The notes: generated by a model not told the origin, from the letters alone. DNA of 64,000 nt from Gracilariopsis chorda (GCA_003194525.1 NBIV01000137.1:124001-188000); one strand, 5' to 3'; positions 21,261 through 32,377 are shown, counted from the first letter of the stretch. Numbers and translations are program-made.

Positions 21261-23765
21261 TTATGCTCGGCGCAATGATGTATCACCCGTTTCATGTACA
21301 ACCCCATGCGCCCGTCTCTCGTGGCGAACCGCGTCAAACCTCTGCGAATACGACTTTTGGCAAATGCGACACGGAAATCGCGTCTTCTGATGAACCGTTT
21401 GTTCATGTCGAGTAAGAGAACTCTTTCTTCCCAACCGCAACGAACAGATCCCACATTTCCAAGGTCGATTATCCTGTTCGTGCGTCACACGAATGTGCTG
21501 ATCCAGTTGCACCTGTTGTGCAAAACTCTTTCCGCACTTGTTGCAACAAAACGCCCGAGACTCGTGCATTCGAACCCTGTGTCGATTCAAATCCGCCTTC
21601 AGCCCGAACGCCGCCCCACATATATCGCACACGAATTTCTTTACGCGTTTGTGCACCGTTTGGATGTGACGTTGTTTGTTTCCTCGTTTGCCAAACAGCG
21701 CCCCACATATCTCACATTGCACACCGCTACGAGCCGCTTGTGCGTTTTCATGTTGCCCGACCGATGCATTTGTGGCTCGTGTAGTCTCTACAGTGCTTCC
21801 TGCTGAAGATGCGCGAAACTGCACGTTGAGCGCTTCAGGCATTGGAGACGCGTCAACAATGTTGAACGACGGTACCGTCAATGGAGAACACTCCAACTTT
21901 GTGCTGCCAAGCGCCCCGTTGCGCACAACCGTTCCAAAAGCATCTGCCGTCGTTGGCAATGCACTTGGCAACGTGTTGCGCGCCGTCAGAGAGACTGCCT
22001 CTCCCCCATTATGATTACCGAGGATGTCGAATGGACTCGGTAGATCTATGTGCGGCGTCGGTGGAAAGCGTTGGAATACGTTGGAACAATTTGTCAGAGG
22101 AAACGGTGCAGGGGGCGATGGCGTCTTTCCAAAAGCGGATAGCAGCGGCAGCGGCGACGGACTGCGACCCGGCGTCATTGCGCGAGTAAGCGCGGAGAAC
22201 GGACGCTCCGCTGCCGGTAGGGTGCCTTGCAGCGACGGGCCGCGCGTGGCGCCGCATCCGTCGTCGGCAAACGTTGGTGACCATGAATCGAGCGAGAACA
22301 GAAGCGAATCTGCTCGAAGCGGCTCTGTGCGGGGTCGCTTGGCAAGCGGCTCGGACATTGGAAGCGGCAACGGTGGAGGCAGTGGGGAAGGCAGCGCGGG
22401 CGTGAGTGCAGCTCGCGTGCTGTCCGGGCTGGCATCGAAGCAGGCAGTGGCAGCAGTCGGGTTGTCGGTGGCGTTATGAGCTTTGTCGTTTCTCCTGGTC
22501 TGCGAATCATGACGGGAGTTGAGTATGCGCGCTAAGGACGTATCGGGCATTCGCTCTGCCGGGCAGTCGCAGTTCGGCGTGCACGTGGCTTGTGGAGCGG
22601 AGATGGGGGCGGTGGCGGCTAACGCGGTCAGCTGAAACGATGGCGGCGGGGCTGGCGGAGTTGGCAGCGCAAGTGGAGGTGCAGCGGGGGTTGGAACGGC
22701 CAGTGGGGGAGGGGTACGCGGCATTCGGGATAGCAGTTGCAGCTGGATTCGGGGTGCTATACGACGACCGTGACGCGCACGGAGGTGGTATGTGGAGTGG
22801 CTTTCCGGCGCCCCTGAAGAGGTGGCGTTGAGAATTGTCAAGGTTCCACGACGACGACCGTTGTATGCGGTTCGCAGAGCTCTTTTCCAACTTGCAGTTA
22901 CGTGATCGAGCGGTTGCGAAGATGAAATGTGTTCGTCGTCGGTATGGTCGGCATCGTCGGTGGCTGTATCGTCGATTGGCGGCCGTGTGACTGTGGTTGT
23001 GGTGGTTGGTGTGGATGGTTGCTGATGTGGGGCTGCGACGTTGGGACAGTGGCAAAGCCGTGCTTGGCAGTTTGCACAGATCTCCTCGCGTGTAAGACGG
23101 AGCACGAGCTGTGGACGCTGGGAGAGAATGAGCTGGCTGTGGATTGGAATGGGGCGATAATATACTACTTCTGAGTAGTGGCGTACTGGTTGTGCTGGTT
23201 CGAACGTTGTGAGGGAGAGTATGACAATGGCGCGATCGTCGTCGAACCAGACGTACTCGACGTACTCGATGGTGTATGGACGTGAAGTGTCTGTTGCGAA
23301 CTTGCGACATCGTACGGAGGCGTGCGGCCAAGCTGTTGTGGCGGTGAGGTCGGAGAGCGATGAGTAAGGGTGGGCGTCGGATGTAAGGTCTCCCCATATC
23401 TGTGATGATTGGTGTTGGGCGATTGCGGTTAGTTGAGGATGAGAAGGTGTGTGTAGTGGAGCGTGTGTGGAGGGGAGGAAACTTACGTGACCGAGGACAA
23501 AGTTGAGATGGGTGTGATCGACGAAGATGAGGTCGTCGGACTTGGGGAAGGGAGTTGGCGGCTTGTGGTGGGAGTGCGGGTTGGTTAAGGAGTGGTGGTG
23601 CGGTCGGACTGAGAGAACGAAGGCAGTGTTGGGGTTGAGAGCGCGGAAGTCTGCGGGTGAACGGCGGGTGAGGAGCCAGTGGGCGACGTGAGGGTCGAGC
23701 ATGTGGCGCTTGTACATAGCGCTGAGTCGATCAAACATGTGTGTGTGGTTGGGGCGCTCGGCCAT
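21261..23765 (-). CDS. C2H2 zinc-finger protein with five C-terminal fingers
   Basis: This is a likely nuclear DNA-binding protein. Five C2H2 fingers are encoded at about 21716-21270: CEICGALF...H, CDICGAAF...H, CNKCGKSF...H, CGICSLRL...H and CRICQKSY...H, with H-x3-H or H-x4-H endings. The centre is a long Pro/Ala/Thr/Ser-rich disordered region containing SEPLAKRPRTE, a probable nuclear-localisation signal. The N-terminal ~250 residues are better ordered (DLIFVDHTHLNFVLGH, IEYVEYVWFDDDRAIVILSL, VYYRPIPIHSQLI); I do not recognise that domain. The chosen start is the ATG at 23765 (MAERPNH), since the frame above it is Pro-rich and lacks features. It contains a probable 87-bp in-frame intron (23400-23486). 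Length is 834 residues unspliced, or 805 if the intron is removed. Target genes are unknown. Confidence 0.8.
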   Translation of the reverse strand: MAERPNHTHMFDRLSAMYKRHMLDPHVAHWLLTRRSPADFRALNPNTAFVLSVRPHHHSLTNPHSHHKPPTPFPKSDDLIFVDHTHLNFVLGHVSFLPSTHAPLHTPSHPQLTAIAQHQSSQIWGDLTSDAHPYSSLSDLTATTAWPHASVRCRKFATDTSRPYTIEYVEYVWFDDDRAIVILSLTTFEPAQPVRHYSEVVYYRPIPIHSQLILSQRPQLVLRLTREEICANCQARLCHCPNVAAPHQQPSTPTTTTTVTRPPIDDTATDDADHTDDEHISSSQPLDHVTASWKRALRTAYNGRRRGTLTILNATSSGAPESHSTYHLRARHGRRIAPRIQLQLLSRMPRTPPPLAVPTPAAPPLALPTPPAPPPSFQLTALAATAPISAPQATCTPNCDCPAERMPDTSLARILNSRHDSQTRRNDKAHNATDNPTAATACFDASPDSTRAALTPALPSPLPPPLPLPMSEPLAKRPRTEPLRADSLLFSLDSWSPTFADDGCGATRGPSLQGTLPAAERPFSALTRAMTPGRSPSPLPLLSAFGKTPSPPAPFPLTNCSNVFQRFPPTPHIDLPSPFDILGNHNGGEAVSLTARNTLPSALPTTADAFGTVVRNGALGSTKLECSPLTVPSFNIVDASPMPEALNVQFRASSAGSTVETTRATNASVGQHENAQAARSGVQCEICGALFGKRGNKQRHIQTVHKRVKKFVCDICGAAFGLKADLNRHRVRMHESRAFCCNKCGKSFAQQVQLDQHIRVTHEQDNRPWKCGICSLRLGRKSSLTRHEQTVHQKTRFPCRICQKSYSQRFDAVRHERRAHGVVHETGDTSLRRA
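23400..23486 (-). other. Probable in-frame intron (87 bp) in the C2H2 gene
   Basis: On the minus strand, GTAAGT follows a CAC codon at 23486. An ACTAACC branch motif lies about 30 bases before an acceptor ATCACAG that ends at 23400. Length 87 is divisible by three and there is no stop, so the open frame reads through it. Removal gives LNFVLGH-IWGDLTSD, phase 0. It matches the STT3 intron in donor, branch and acceptor style. Confidence 0.75.
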
Positions 23766-24398
23766 TCCAGGGCTGATGAGGGGGAGGGGATGGAGGGGCA
23801 GTGCAGGCGGTGCAGGCGGGTGGGGAGAGAGAGAGCTGTGGCGAAGAAGAGTTGTAGGGAGGTGGGGTAGACGGGGGAAGTGTGCGAGGGTGGATTGGGG
23901 AAGGGTGCGGGAAGTGGGTGGCGGTGCTGTTCGGCTGTTAAAGGGGGGGGGGGCGCGGGTGCGACGGGCGGCGGAGGGGGTGCGCGGGAGGGGGGAGCAT
24001 AGCGGGCAGATGCATCGCGCTGCGCATTGCACCGGGCGGCGGGGCAGCACGCATCATCGTTTGCACGCGCTCGTCTTTCGCACGTGCTGCGCGCTGCGCG
24101 CGCGCGCTCATTGGTCGCGCGCCGCGCCGAGTGCCGCTGCGCGTATTTCTGTCGCTGGGGGGGCGTTTTGCACACGGAGACTCTGCGCCATTGGAAGGTG
24201 CGCTGCTGTGGACTGCTCCGGCTCGAAAACCTTTTTCCGTGTACGTTACCGACCGCGCCTCCGCCACATCAGCGCGTCCGGAGTTCGCTCTGTCGCTGGC
24301 GCACGCGCTGCACTGGCAATGGGCTTCGCCTTTCGCTGCGCGGCTGCCCGTTTCTCGCTTCGGCCCCGATGCACTGCCCGCAGCTGCGTCCATTTCGC
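23766..24398. other. Intergenic, GC-rich promoter region
   Basis: No gene is recognised. A G run occurs near 23941-23950. The region lies upstream of the C2H2 gene and downstream of the membrane-protein gene, both on the minus strand. Long open frames here are G+C-driven. Confidence 0.5.
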
Positions 24399-25925
24399 TC
24401 ATAGCAGGTGTTCCCCGTTCTCCCCATCGTCGTATGAATCAAGCTCCATTCCCACGTGCTCCGCCCCTCTGGCCTCCACTGAAGCGTTTGACGCCCCACT
24501 CCTGCAGCGTGCTCGATTTCTGCTGCCGCCGCCGCCGTCGCGCGCGCTGCCAGAGCTGCCCGAATTCGAGCTGGACACTGACATCCGTCCGTACATAGCT
24601 CTCCGTCTTTTCGTCGCGTATTTCTTGGCCACCAGCTCGCCGATCAATCCCGCTACCAGAAATACAAGCGACACAGTGAGGAACACGATGCCAGTTGGCA
24701 GCACGTCTTTTTTGGGCACGCAGAGCGCACCGTACATTTCTGCTGCTGCCGCCTCACTTTCGCTCCCATCCGACGTTGAAGATATTCTCACAACGGAGCC
24801 GATAAACGTGGCAGATCCGATCGAGATGAGCTCGATGCCCTTGATGCTGAGTGGAATCACCGTTAGAACGTCGCTTAACAGTGCGTATAAGAACGTGGAC
24901 CGAGTGCTCACGTCGGCTAACAACGCGATGGGAATCAGATTCAGAAACAGAGGTAACACCAAAATTGCGATGCTGGATGGACTTGTCGCATCCGTCACTT
25001 GTTGAGAATACAAGTCCGCCTTGTCTAATGCGCGTCGCACCGCTAGATTCTCCTCGAAGGGGATGGGTTTGATCACGGCTGGAGCCGCAATTCCGTTGTG
25101 ACTTACCATCATCGTCGTTGCGCCCTCGATCAGTACGTGCGTTTGGTTTTTTGCGTCATTGTCAGGTCGCTTGAATAACTTCATTCTACCCACTTTTCCG
25201 TCACGTCCAATGCCTTCATTTATGTAATGACGGGAGAACTCAGCAGTGTAGTTTTCCTTTTTCTCGTTTGTGATGCCGATATTGAGCAGCCAATCCCTTT
25301 GGATTCGATATGCACCGAGCACGTTTATGGTGCAGTCCTCCGTTTTTGTGTTATACGGCCAGTCGAAAATGGCGTCGGGGTTGGAAAAGTTGGTGTTGGC
25401 CGCTTTAGCGATTCGCGGCGCGTTGTCTCTAATAATGCGAGCAATTTCATAGATATGTTCGTACTGCCGGGTTTCCTCGTTGTCGTCAGACTCGATAAAA
25501 TCGGTCACGCAACTCACGACGGGTTTTTCGGTGTATCCTCGAAGCGCGATTTGTTGTTGGGCGGACACTGCCCATTGGCCGTCTTCAAGGTTGCAGATTT
25601 GCGGCTTGCGCAACTGTATGTTTTCGTCGTTCTGCGCGTTTAGTCGGTACAATTGCTCGAAACGAATGGTTCGTTCGACGTTGTCTAACATGCTTATTAC
25701 CGTGTTGGTGAGGCTGATGAACTTCGTTTGCTTGTTGAGTACGCTTGCGATGGGCGCGTCACTCGAGTGGTAAAAGTAGCGGCCAATGTACCATTCTGGG
25801 GCCTTCGAGGGCGAGGGAGAAGGTGATAAACCGGGAGTTGGTGTAGGAGTGATACACGACTTGGCAACACTTGGCGTGGTGAACAGCGCTAGTGCAGCCA
25901 CGAAAATTGTGAACGTGGTGAACAT
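24399..25925 (-). CDS. Secreted/membrane protein of unknown family, paralogue 1
   Basis: I do not recognise this family. The protein has 508 residues and begins with a clear signal peptide (MFTTFTIFVAALALFTTPSVA). A Pro/Ser/Thr hinge (residues 26-43) and an ectodomain to about residue 312 follow. Next come three predicted membrane helices (about 316-338, 344-372, 409-433) and a basic stop-transfer (KKYATKRRR). A Ser/Gly-rich tail ends in an acidic segment. Shared with the second copy at 27943-29304 are Y-x-RYFY, CNLED, CVTDFI, PYxTKTEDC, the block SPSSIxILVLPLFLN, SDVLTxIPL and IKGxELIxIGS, plus five conserved cysteines (C24, C111, C139, C198, C402). Sequons (NFS, NYT, NQT) in the ectodomain fit glycosylation. 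A surface or endomembrane role is inferred from topology only. Confidence 0.8.
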   Translation of the reverse strand: MFTTFTIFVAALALFTTPSVAKSCITPTPTPGLSPSPSPSKAPEWYIGRYFYHSSDAPIASVLNKQTKFISLTNTVISMLDNVERTIRFEQLYRLNAQNDENIQLRKPQICNLEDGQWAVSAQQQIALRGYTEKPVVSCVTDFIESDDNEETRQYEHIYEIARIIRDNAPRIAKAANTNFSNPDAIFDWPYNTKTEDCTINVLGAYRIQRDWLLNIGITNEKKENYTAEFSRHYINEGIGRDGKVGRMKLFKRPDNDAKNQTHVLIEGATTMMVSHNGIAAPAVIKPIPFEENLAVRRALDKADLYSQQVTDATSPSSIAILVLPLFLNLIPIALLADVSTRSTFLYALLSDVLTVIPLSIKGIELISIGSATFIGSVVRISSTSDGSESEAAAAEMYGALCVPKKDVLPTGIVFLTVSLVFLVAGLIGELVAKKYATKRRRAMYGRMSVSSSNSGSSGSARDGGGGSRNRARCRSGASNASVEARGAEHVGMELDSYDDGENGEHLL

Positions 25926-27942
25926 TTGAGGTAGGGAGAGTTCATGGAGTCAATGCGGATAGGGGTGGGGAAGGAAGGGGGATAGAGCGCGGTGGTGTGT
26001 GCGCTGGAAAGACTGGCTTTGCAAGAAGCGCATGGCCAGCGCCACGCAGGGAGTAGGGCATATCAATGGGAAAAGAATAGTATGATATGCGATGCCGCAT
26101 CGGGGCGGGTTCCAAGCGTCCTTGATGGAATTGCACAGCTGTTCGATACACGCAGGAACAAATCTACAATGCTCTTGAAGTGCGCTTACGTCACGCCACT
26201 TACACCTTGGAGCTACTGGACGTACACCTCTTCCTGAACGCCTTTTGTACTATATTTGTGGCGCATTTAAGGACTGCATGCTAGCAATCCCTTTTTTTTC
26301 GAGATGTGGGAGCGGATGAGGAACACGAAGCCTTTTTTTCGGATTTTCGACAACGGTGGAGTGGTAGAGATTTGTTGTGCGTGGCGAAAACAGAAATGGA
26401 AGTGAATTTGGCGGCCGTCCGTCACTTTCACAAATAGCAACAATCAACTGAAGAGTTGGGCTTAGGAAGTTAGCAGACGTCTTGCGAGGTCCGAGTCGTG
26501 GCGAATATCTAAGCATTCCCAGCGCCAAGCTTGAAGCCTTCCAAGGCTTCTAAGGCCCCCCGTCTCGCGAGTGGGCACAACAACAACTTGTGCGCAAACA
26601 CGTGAAATGCTTGAAATGCGCCCAGTGCGTATTCCTCCTCATACTGTACAGAAGCAGCCATAGGTATGCTGCACCCTTCTTGCAGCTTGCTATACATCGT
26701 GTTGTATGATGATCGTACGAGCACACTGCTTCCAAACACGGGTGTACGTCCATGCCCCCATGGACACGGCGACACAAAGCCCGACGACAGGTGATTCTAA
26801 CCGACCCCATTGACCAAGTGTATCAAGCCTGGCCTACCGCCTGTATCTACTTCAAATCTGGAACAAATCATCGCGAACCTTCTACCCTTCGTAGAACAGA
26901 TCTGGCCCTTGACGCACGTTAACTATGATAACGCAATGATCCCGCACACTGCTACAAAGCAACTTCTAGCTAGAGAGCAAATGTTCCAATTGCTATTCAG
27001 CCCTTCCTGCAGCCACGGTACAGCTGCCACGCAAAGCTGTCAGCTGCTGCAGCTTACCCGCATGCCTTGCGTCTTTGTTGCTCCACGCATGTACCCACCA
27101 TCTCGAGAGCTGGAGCACTCCCCAGTCTCGTGTAATCACGACTTGTTCATGTCTCTTCATTCGCTGATCAACTGCAATTGCACGGTAGAAAGCTGCCTCA
27201 TGTTATCTTGTTAAATGTCAGGTGAGTAGCTTTTGTGGATACAATACCACCATTGCATCTCTGTCATATGCCATGGAATCTGTACCGAATCCTAAATAGA
27301 AACGCAAGTCCTCCCGTACACTACTTGAGCGAGCGCATGACCGCCAGCCACATGTAAGGTAATGGGTTTGCAGTTTAGATCGCTTTGAACTGTCTGCTAT
27401 GGCGCCGAGCATCATTGAAAACCGCTCACCAGACGTTTCCGAGCCCTGCCTTCCTCTCCGCGTAGTGCACCACGGCCGTCTGGTACAACAGTCGTTTGGT
27501 CACCGCCGCCCGTCCTGATTCATATCCGTCCATCTTGTTGTCCTTCTCTTCCGATTCGATTCAGTACGTTTTGGTGCACCGTCATTCTAATCAGTTTTAG
27601 TCATTTATGAGTGAGTCTATTTGGTATGTATCTATGCTTCGACCTACCCTCACCTTTGAAACGCATTCCGCAGCCCACAGCTGCCTTCGTACAAACAACT
27701 GGCGCAAGGTGCTGCTCACTTCCATCATTCCACTTATCAGGGAATCGTGCGGAAATAGACCTGGCGATCAGTGGGGACCAAGGGACCTGAGTTCATTCTT
27801 CCAACCCATCTCCGAAGGACATCTTCAACCAAGATGCTTTCCCATGTGCTCACCTTCATGTCATCAAACCCCATCAGGGGTTGTAGTGTTTACCTTTCAT
27901 CAACAAGTGCTACATACGGTCTGACAACCACCGTTCCGCTTC
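25926..27942. other. Intergenic between the two paralogues, no gene recognised
   Basis: The 2-kb gap has several short frames on both strands, none with recognisable features. It should contain the promoter of paralogue 1 and the 3' end of paralogue 2. The gap is unusually long for a recent tandem duplicate, suggesting later insertions or a lost gene. Confidence 0.45.
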
Positions 27943-29304
27943 TTACATCAGCTTCCTCCTTCTATATGCTACATACTCTCTAGCTAATACTTCTGCGGCT
28001 AATCCCAGAATCAAGAATGCCAGCGATATACCCACAAACCCGATTCCCTTCGGTAATACGCTCTGTTTCGATCTACAACTTGCGACATATACTTCTGCAG
28101 CTGCCACGTCCGCAAGAGTTCCGTTGAACCCAGACGATATCCGCGTAATAGCAGCAATACGGCTGCGTGACCCAATCGTTATTAGCTCGACCCCCTTGAT
28201 GAACAGCGGTATCGTTGTTAAAACGTCACTGAGAATCGCGTACATCAGCATGGTCCTGGCACTCACATCTGCGAACAGGGCGATGGGCAGTGTGTTGAGA
28301 AACAGAGGCAACACCAGAATACTGATGCTGGACGGGCTCAATGCATCGCTAACCTGTTCTGAATAATGACGCGACTTATCAAGCGCTCGAATTACCGCCA
28401 CGTTGTCTTCTAAAAACGTGTTCTTGAAGAAGTCGGGCTTCGCAGGACCATGATGAAATACCAGAAGCGTGCTCGCATCACTACGGTACTCATCCTCACC
28501 ATCTGAACGGTTCACGCGGAGAATCATCTTGGCATGACTCCCACGTCGTCCGACGTATTCCACTAGGAACTTGCGCTGGAAATCTCCTAGGTGTTCGTTC
28601 TTGTGCATATTAGTGATGGCGACGTTCAGATACCAGGCTCCCTTCTGACGATTCGCGGCAATCGCGTTAAACTGACAGTCTTCAGTCTTGGTGCTATATG
28701 GATAATTAAACACAGTATCTGGTCCTAAGAACATCGACTTGGCTTCCTTGTTGATATCGAAAGCATGCTCGTCGATTTGGCGACGATAATTCGTGACTAA
28801 GTCATGAAGAAGGCTTTCATTCTTACCTTTCGGGATGAAGTCGGTCACGCATTTTATAGACGTGGTATGGTTGAATGTTGCCAGAAACATACTTCCAGCG
28901 GCGTCTCCCCATTCAAGGTCTTCCAGATTGCAAAATGGAATTGATGGGCTTCGAAACCTCACCGGAAATTTGTTGCTTCGTCCTCTCTTTCTCTTCATCG
29001 GCTGTGAAGCATTGATTCGGAGTTGTTGCTCGTGCAGAATTTGTTTCTCAATACTCTCCAACATGGACAGCGTGCCATCTACATTATCCACGAACCCGTC
29101 GACTTTCTTGAGGGTTTCTGTCACCGGTGCACGGTTTGAAAAGTAGAAATAGCGATCGTAGTACCATGGGGGTGGAGGTGATGGAGAAGGGCCGCTAGGA
29201 CCTCGGCTTGGAGAAGGACTTGGTGACGCAGTGATACAGTGATGACCCGCACAATACTGCACGCCCACCAGCAGAAAGATACACGCGACGAGTCGAGAAA
29301 GCAT
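27943..29304 (-). CDS. Secreted/membrane protein of unknown family, paralogue 2
   Basis: This is the second member of the pair, in the same orientation as paralogue 1. From the ATG at 29304 it is 453 residues: signal peptide MLSRLVACIFLLVGVQYCAG, a Pro/Ser linker ending PPPPWYYDRYFYFS, an ectodomain with sequons, and three membrane helices in the same layout. The C-terminal Ser/Gly tail of paralogue 1 is absent; this protein ends soon after VLAREYVAYRRRKLM. A Lys/Arg insert (MKRKRGRSNK) replaces the gap before the CNLED motif. Conserved cysteines and the TKTEDC and SPSSIxILVLPLFLN blocks are kept, so both copies appear to be under constraint. The open frame extends 120 bases further up, but only the internal start gives a signal peptide. 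Confidence 0.8.
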   Translation of the reverse strand: MLSRLVACIFLLVGVQYCAGHHCITASPSPSPSRGPSGPSPSPPPPWYYDRYFYFSNRAPVTETLKKVDGFVDNVDGTLSMLESIEKQILHEQQLRINASQPMKRKRGRSNKFPVRFRSPSIPFCNLEDLEWGDAAGSMFLATFNHTTSIKCVTDFIPKGKNESLLHDLVTNYRRQIDEHAFDINKEAKSMFLGPDTVFNYPYSTKTEDCQFNAIAANRQKGAWYLNVAITNMHKNEHLGDFQRKFLVEYVGRRGSHAKMILRVNRSDGEDEYRSDASTLLVFHHGPAKPDFFKNTFLEDNVAVIRALDKSRHYSEQVSDALSPSSISILVLPLFLNTLPIALFADVSARTMLMYAILSDVLTTIPLFIKGVELITIGSRSRIAAITRISSGFNGTLADVAAAEVYVASCRSKQSVLPKGIGFVGISLAFLILGLAAEVLAREYVAYRRRKLM

Positions 29305-31304
29305 TGACCAGTTAAGAGAGTGACATGGGCTATCGACATGGGGCCACACAGAGGTGCGCAAGGACTTTGAATGTGTAGCACTTCGGAAAACAGACCAGAA
29401 CCACACCACAATGACAAGGTCCAAGAATCGACCTATGCCACCAAGGGCTGAAGGTCAGGGGCCCCAAGTTATGATCTTGGCAAGGACTGCTGTCATACAG
29501 TTATCATATCTACAGGTAACACTTAATGTTGTTTCAGTCAGGTTGCTTGAAGGACTTTCGTGAGCTTCATACCCAATCAGAAAGAGACGTTTCCGCGTGG
29601 CAGGATCGAAAAACCAATGAGCACGCGGAATTGTCCAAACCGAATAGGGTGAAATGTAATATTAATGTTATCATAGTGTGATGTTAGTTGAAACAGAATC
29701 AGGTAAAGGGTTAACAGTCTGCTAACCCTTTACCCTTGGTAAGGCGGGATCCCTCCACTGGAAGGCCTCGAGCACAATTGTGTTCTCTTCCGGTCATTTT
29801 GAGCGCTATCTGACCTCGACAGGCTGAGAGGGTTAGCAGTCTAACTCTACACGGGTGAGGCGGGCATTGCGGGGGTGGGGGTGTTACGAAGTGTGCAGCG
29901 TTCAATTCAAACTCACTACCGCTAGGTTACCTAACGGTCGTGAGTTTGAACTGAACCACCGATGGCACAATCGAAGGCAGCTGTGGGCTCAGCAAGGAAG
30001 TGGAAAAACGATGGCAAGCAGTACACGTACTTGGCGGAGACCCTAAATGGGAGAGAAGCACAGTATCTCCCTATCTGACTAAACCGTTGCCGTCAGCATT
30101 GAGCCATTCTGAAGCAAATTCGAAAAGAGGATATTATTACGTGTTGTGGCCTGCGATGTTTAATCTCAACGAAGCCACAGCAACACAATTCAACAAGGGG
30201 GACCATTGCACGCAGTAACGCTTATCGTCATCCACCCTAACGCGGAGCTGAGGTCGCACCACTTCCAGGTCAGCTTCATCGCAGAATGAATCTGTTCTAG
30301 GCTTTCGGTCCCAATCGCGTGGGTTTAGCGGTTATGGCGATACCATTCAGCAAGTTACACCGGTGAAGCAGTCTGAGTGGTTCGATCATTCAGCTCTGCC
30401 TGAGAACGTTCTGTCGTTTCTTTCTGTCTAATATGTGTTTGCCTAGGCTATTGTAACCAACCAAGTTGCGGACCTGAGCAGGGACTGTTGATATGTGGAC
30501 GAGCAAGTGCAGATTGCGGGGCGCGAGAAGGGGCAAAGTCGGTGCCGATATCGACAACACCATTGATGGGAGTGACATAACTGTGCACGGTTGAGTTATT
30601 GTCACTGGTCCGGTGCGATAAATCGCCTTCCGCTTCACCCTCCTTCTGTCACAAGAGCGCCGTGATATTATCTACGTGGCTGCAACACAAGCGAAGCAAC
30701 GTGTGCCATTCACATGACAGTTGCCGGTTCGGTGAACGCCAGTCGTCAGTGCACGCATTAGATTCAATTCTTTCGCCCTCCTGGCAGTGAAGTGCGACGG
30801 CCTGCTTTTTGATTACGCCGTTGCACATAGTCCTTTGGAGTTCTGAACGTCAGTGTAGGTACAGTACTTGCTATTGTGGATTGGAGTATCTCAGTCATCA
30901 CAGTTTGAGATACCAAACGTCAGTTACGAAGCGCATGTTGTCTTGCATGCTTCGATAAAGGCCCGATTCAGCCTTCGTGAACAGTTGTTGTTGCTGAACC
31001 TGATAATTCTCTCACATCAAAAGATCTGCGATTCCGATAACAGGCGCTCAACTGAAAAATGCACCGTCGATGTTGTTTTAAGCGAGACTGCGTCTTTTCG
31101 GTACGAGGGTGAACGCTGCCTTCCGACGGATCTGCGTTGTCCCATTCCCGTCATTTCCTCTTGTTTGAAGAAGGTATGCATCGACAGAACAGAAGTGCTT
31201 TTCAACTGTCATGGAGGACGCTTGGAGCTGTTGTCTGTCAGCTTTCCTTTTCTTGCTTCAGTTGGGAGTTGAGACTACGTGCCATCGCAATCTGAATGAA
31301 GGTT
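29305..31304. other. Intergenic, palindrome-rich, no gene recognised
   Basis: This 2-kb stretch before the right arm contains a hairpin (29701-29736) and a 57-bp near-palindrome (29900-29956). An open frame at 30868-31272 has no ATG and no recognised domain. Confidence 0.5.
29900..29956. repeat. 57-bp near-perfect palindrome
   Basis: The two halves (29900-29927 and 29929-29956) are reverse complements with about three mismatches in 28 and essentially no loop. It lies about 160 bases after a shorter hairpin with the stem AGGTAAAGGGTTA. This could be a cruciform-forming site or the remnant of a small foldback element. Confidence 0.8.
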
Positions 31305-32377
31305 TTTCTGTGACTGCAAGGAGAGTGACGAACGTCACGTCGAAGACTGGATCATAAGCCAGTAAGTCGCAGCCGTTTCGCACACGCGGGACGAAAGCAG
31401 AGAGAGCTCCGTGAACGCTTTGTTTTGGTGTTCCACCCTCCTCTTCCAATACACGAGCTTATTTTTCAGAAACTGTCTCACGGCGCATTCGTACCGTCGG
31501 TACTCTCAGAACTATCTTCAGGTGTATCGGGGAAAAAGAGAGCACCTGATACTCCGTTCCCGGTTCAAGACAGGCAATGAAGGTGTGTCCGAGGGTAAAG
31601 GCCTGGATTCTCGTATGCTATTTTCGCGCGGTTTATGATAACCGATTGTATTGCTTGTTTCTTCCCCTTTTTGCGCTTAGGCCATATATTTTCGATGGGA
31701 AGATCGACGAAGAGAGAGGAGATGAGTTGCCAACGGCGCCACCGATGCAATCAACCAGAGAGAATGTACTATTGTCAATGTGTGCTGCGCTGAACTGCGC
31801 ACAATTCATCGAAACTATTGAGCGTATCTTCTTCACGACAACATTGCATTTGCGTTGACCGTAACAGATTGACCTTTTGCAGTTGTCGAACTCAAGGAGG
31901 ACATTGCATCGAGTCTTCGCAAAACACATCCTTGTGTTCATTTTCGTTTCTTTCTTATACTTTGGTTTACATTATATAAAACATAAGCGGATATCATCCC
32001 CTTCTTCACCCAGCTTGGGCTGCAGGACTTCAGAATGTTGTTCCCAATCTTGAGACTCAAGGAAGACAAGCTCAGCATGTTGGAACCCACTCTACTCCCA
32101 AATCCCCGCCTCCCTTATTCCTGGGCCTTCAAACACAGCGTCGATGTGGCATCGATGAATCCCTTCGGTCCCGTGGAACGCGTCCAGCTGCCTTTCAACG
32201 AAAGCCACAGCTACGAAACCAGACCGAAACTGGTCAGACTGGTATAGACTTCCGCAGGGCCGAGTCCCATGAAGAAAACCGTTGTGTGGCCGGGTACAAA
32301 TGGTGCGTTGTTTCGAGCCCTGATTGGTAGCGATGAATCTGACACAGGAAAGCGAACTGAAAATGGCTTGGTGCAGC

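Noticed and set aside
23701-25005. 434-residue plus-strand frame over the C2H2/membrane gene junction
   Set aside because: It starts at a non-conserved codon and overlaps two better genes on the other strand; it is Arg/Cys-rich by composition.
26810-27214. 134-residue plus-strand frame between the membrane-protein paralogues
   Set aside because: No recognisable features; its length is within chance expectation for this composition.
30310-30390. tRNA-like segment with TTTAGCGGTTATGGC and GTGGTTCGATCATT
   Set aside because: The motifs resemble A and B boxes, but acceptor and anticodon stems do not pair.
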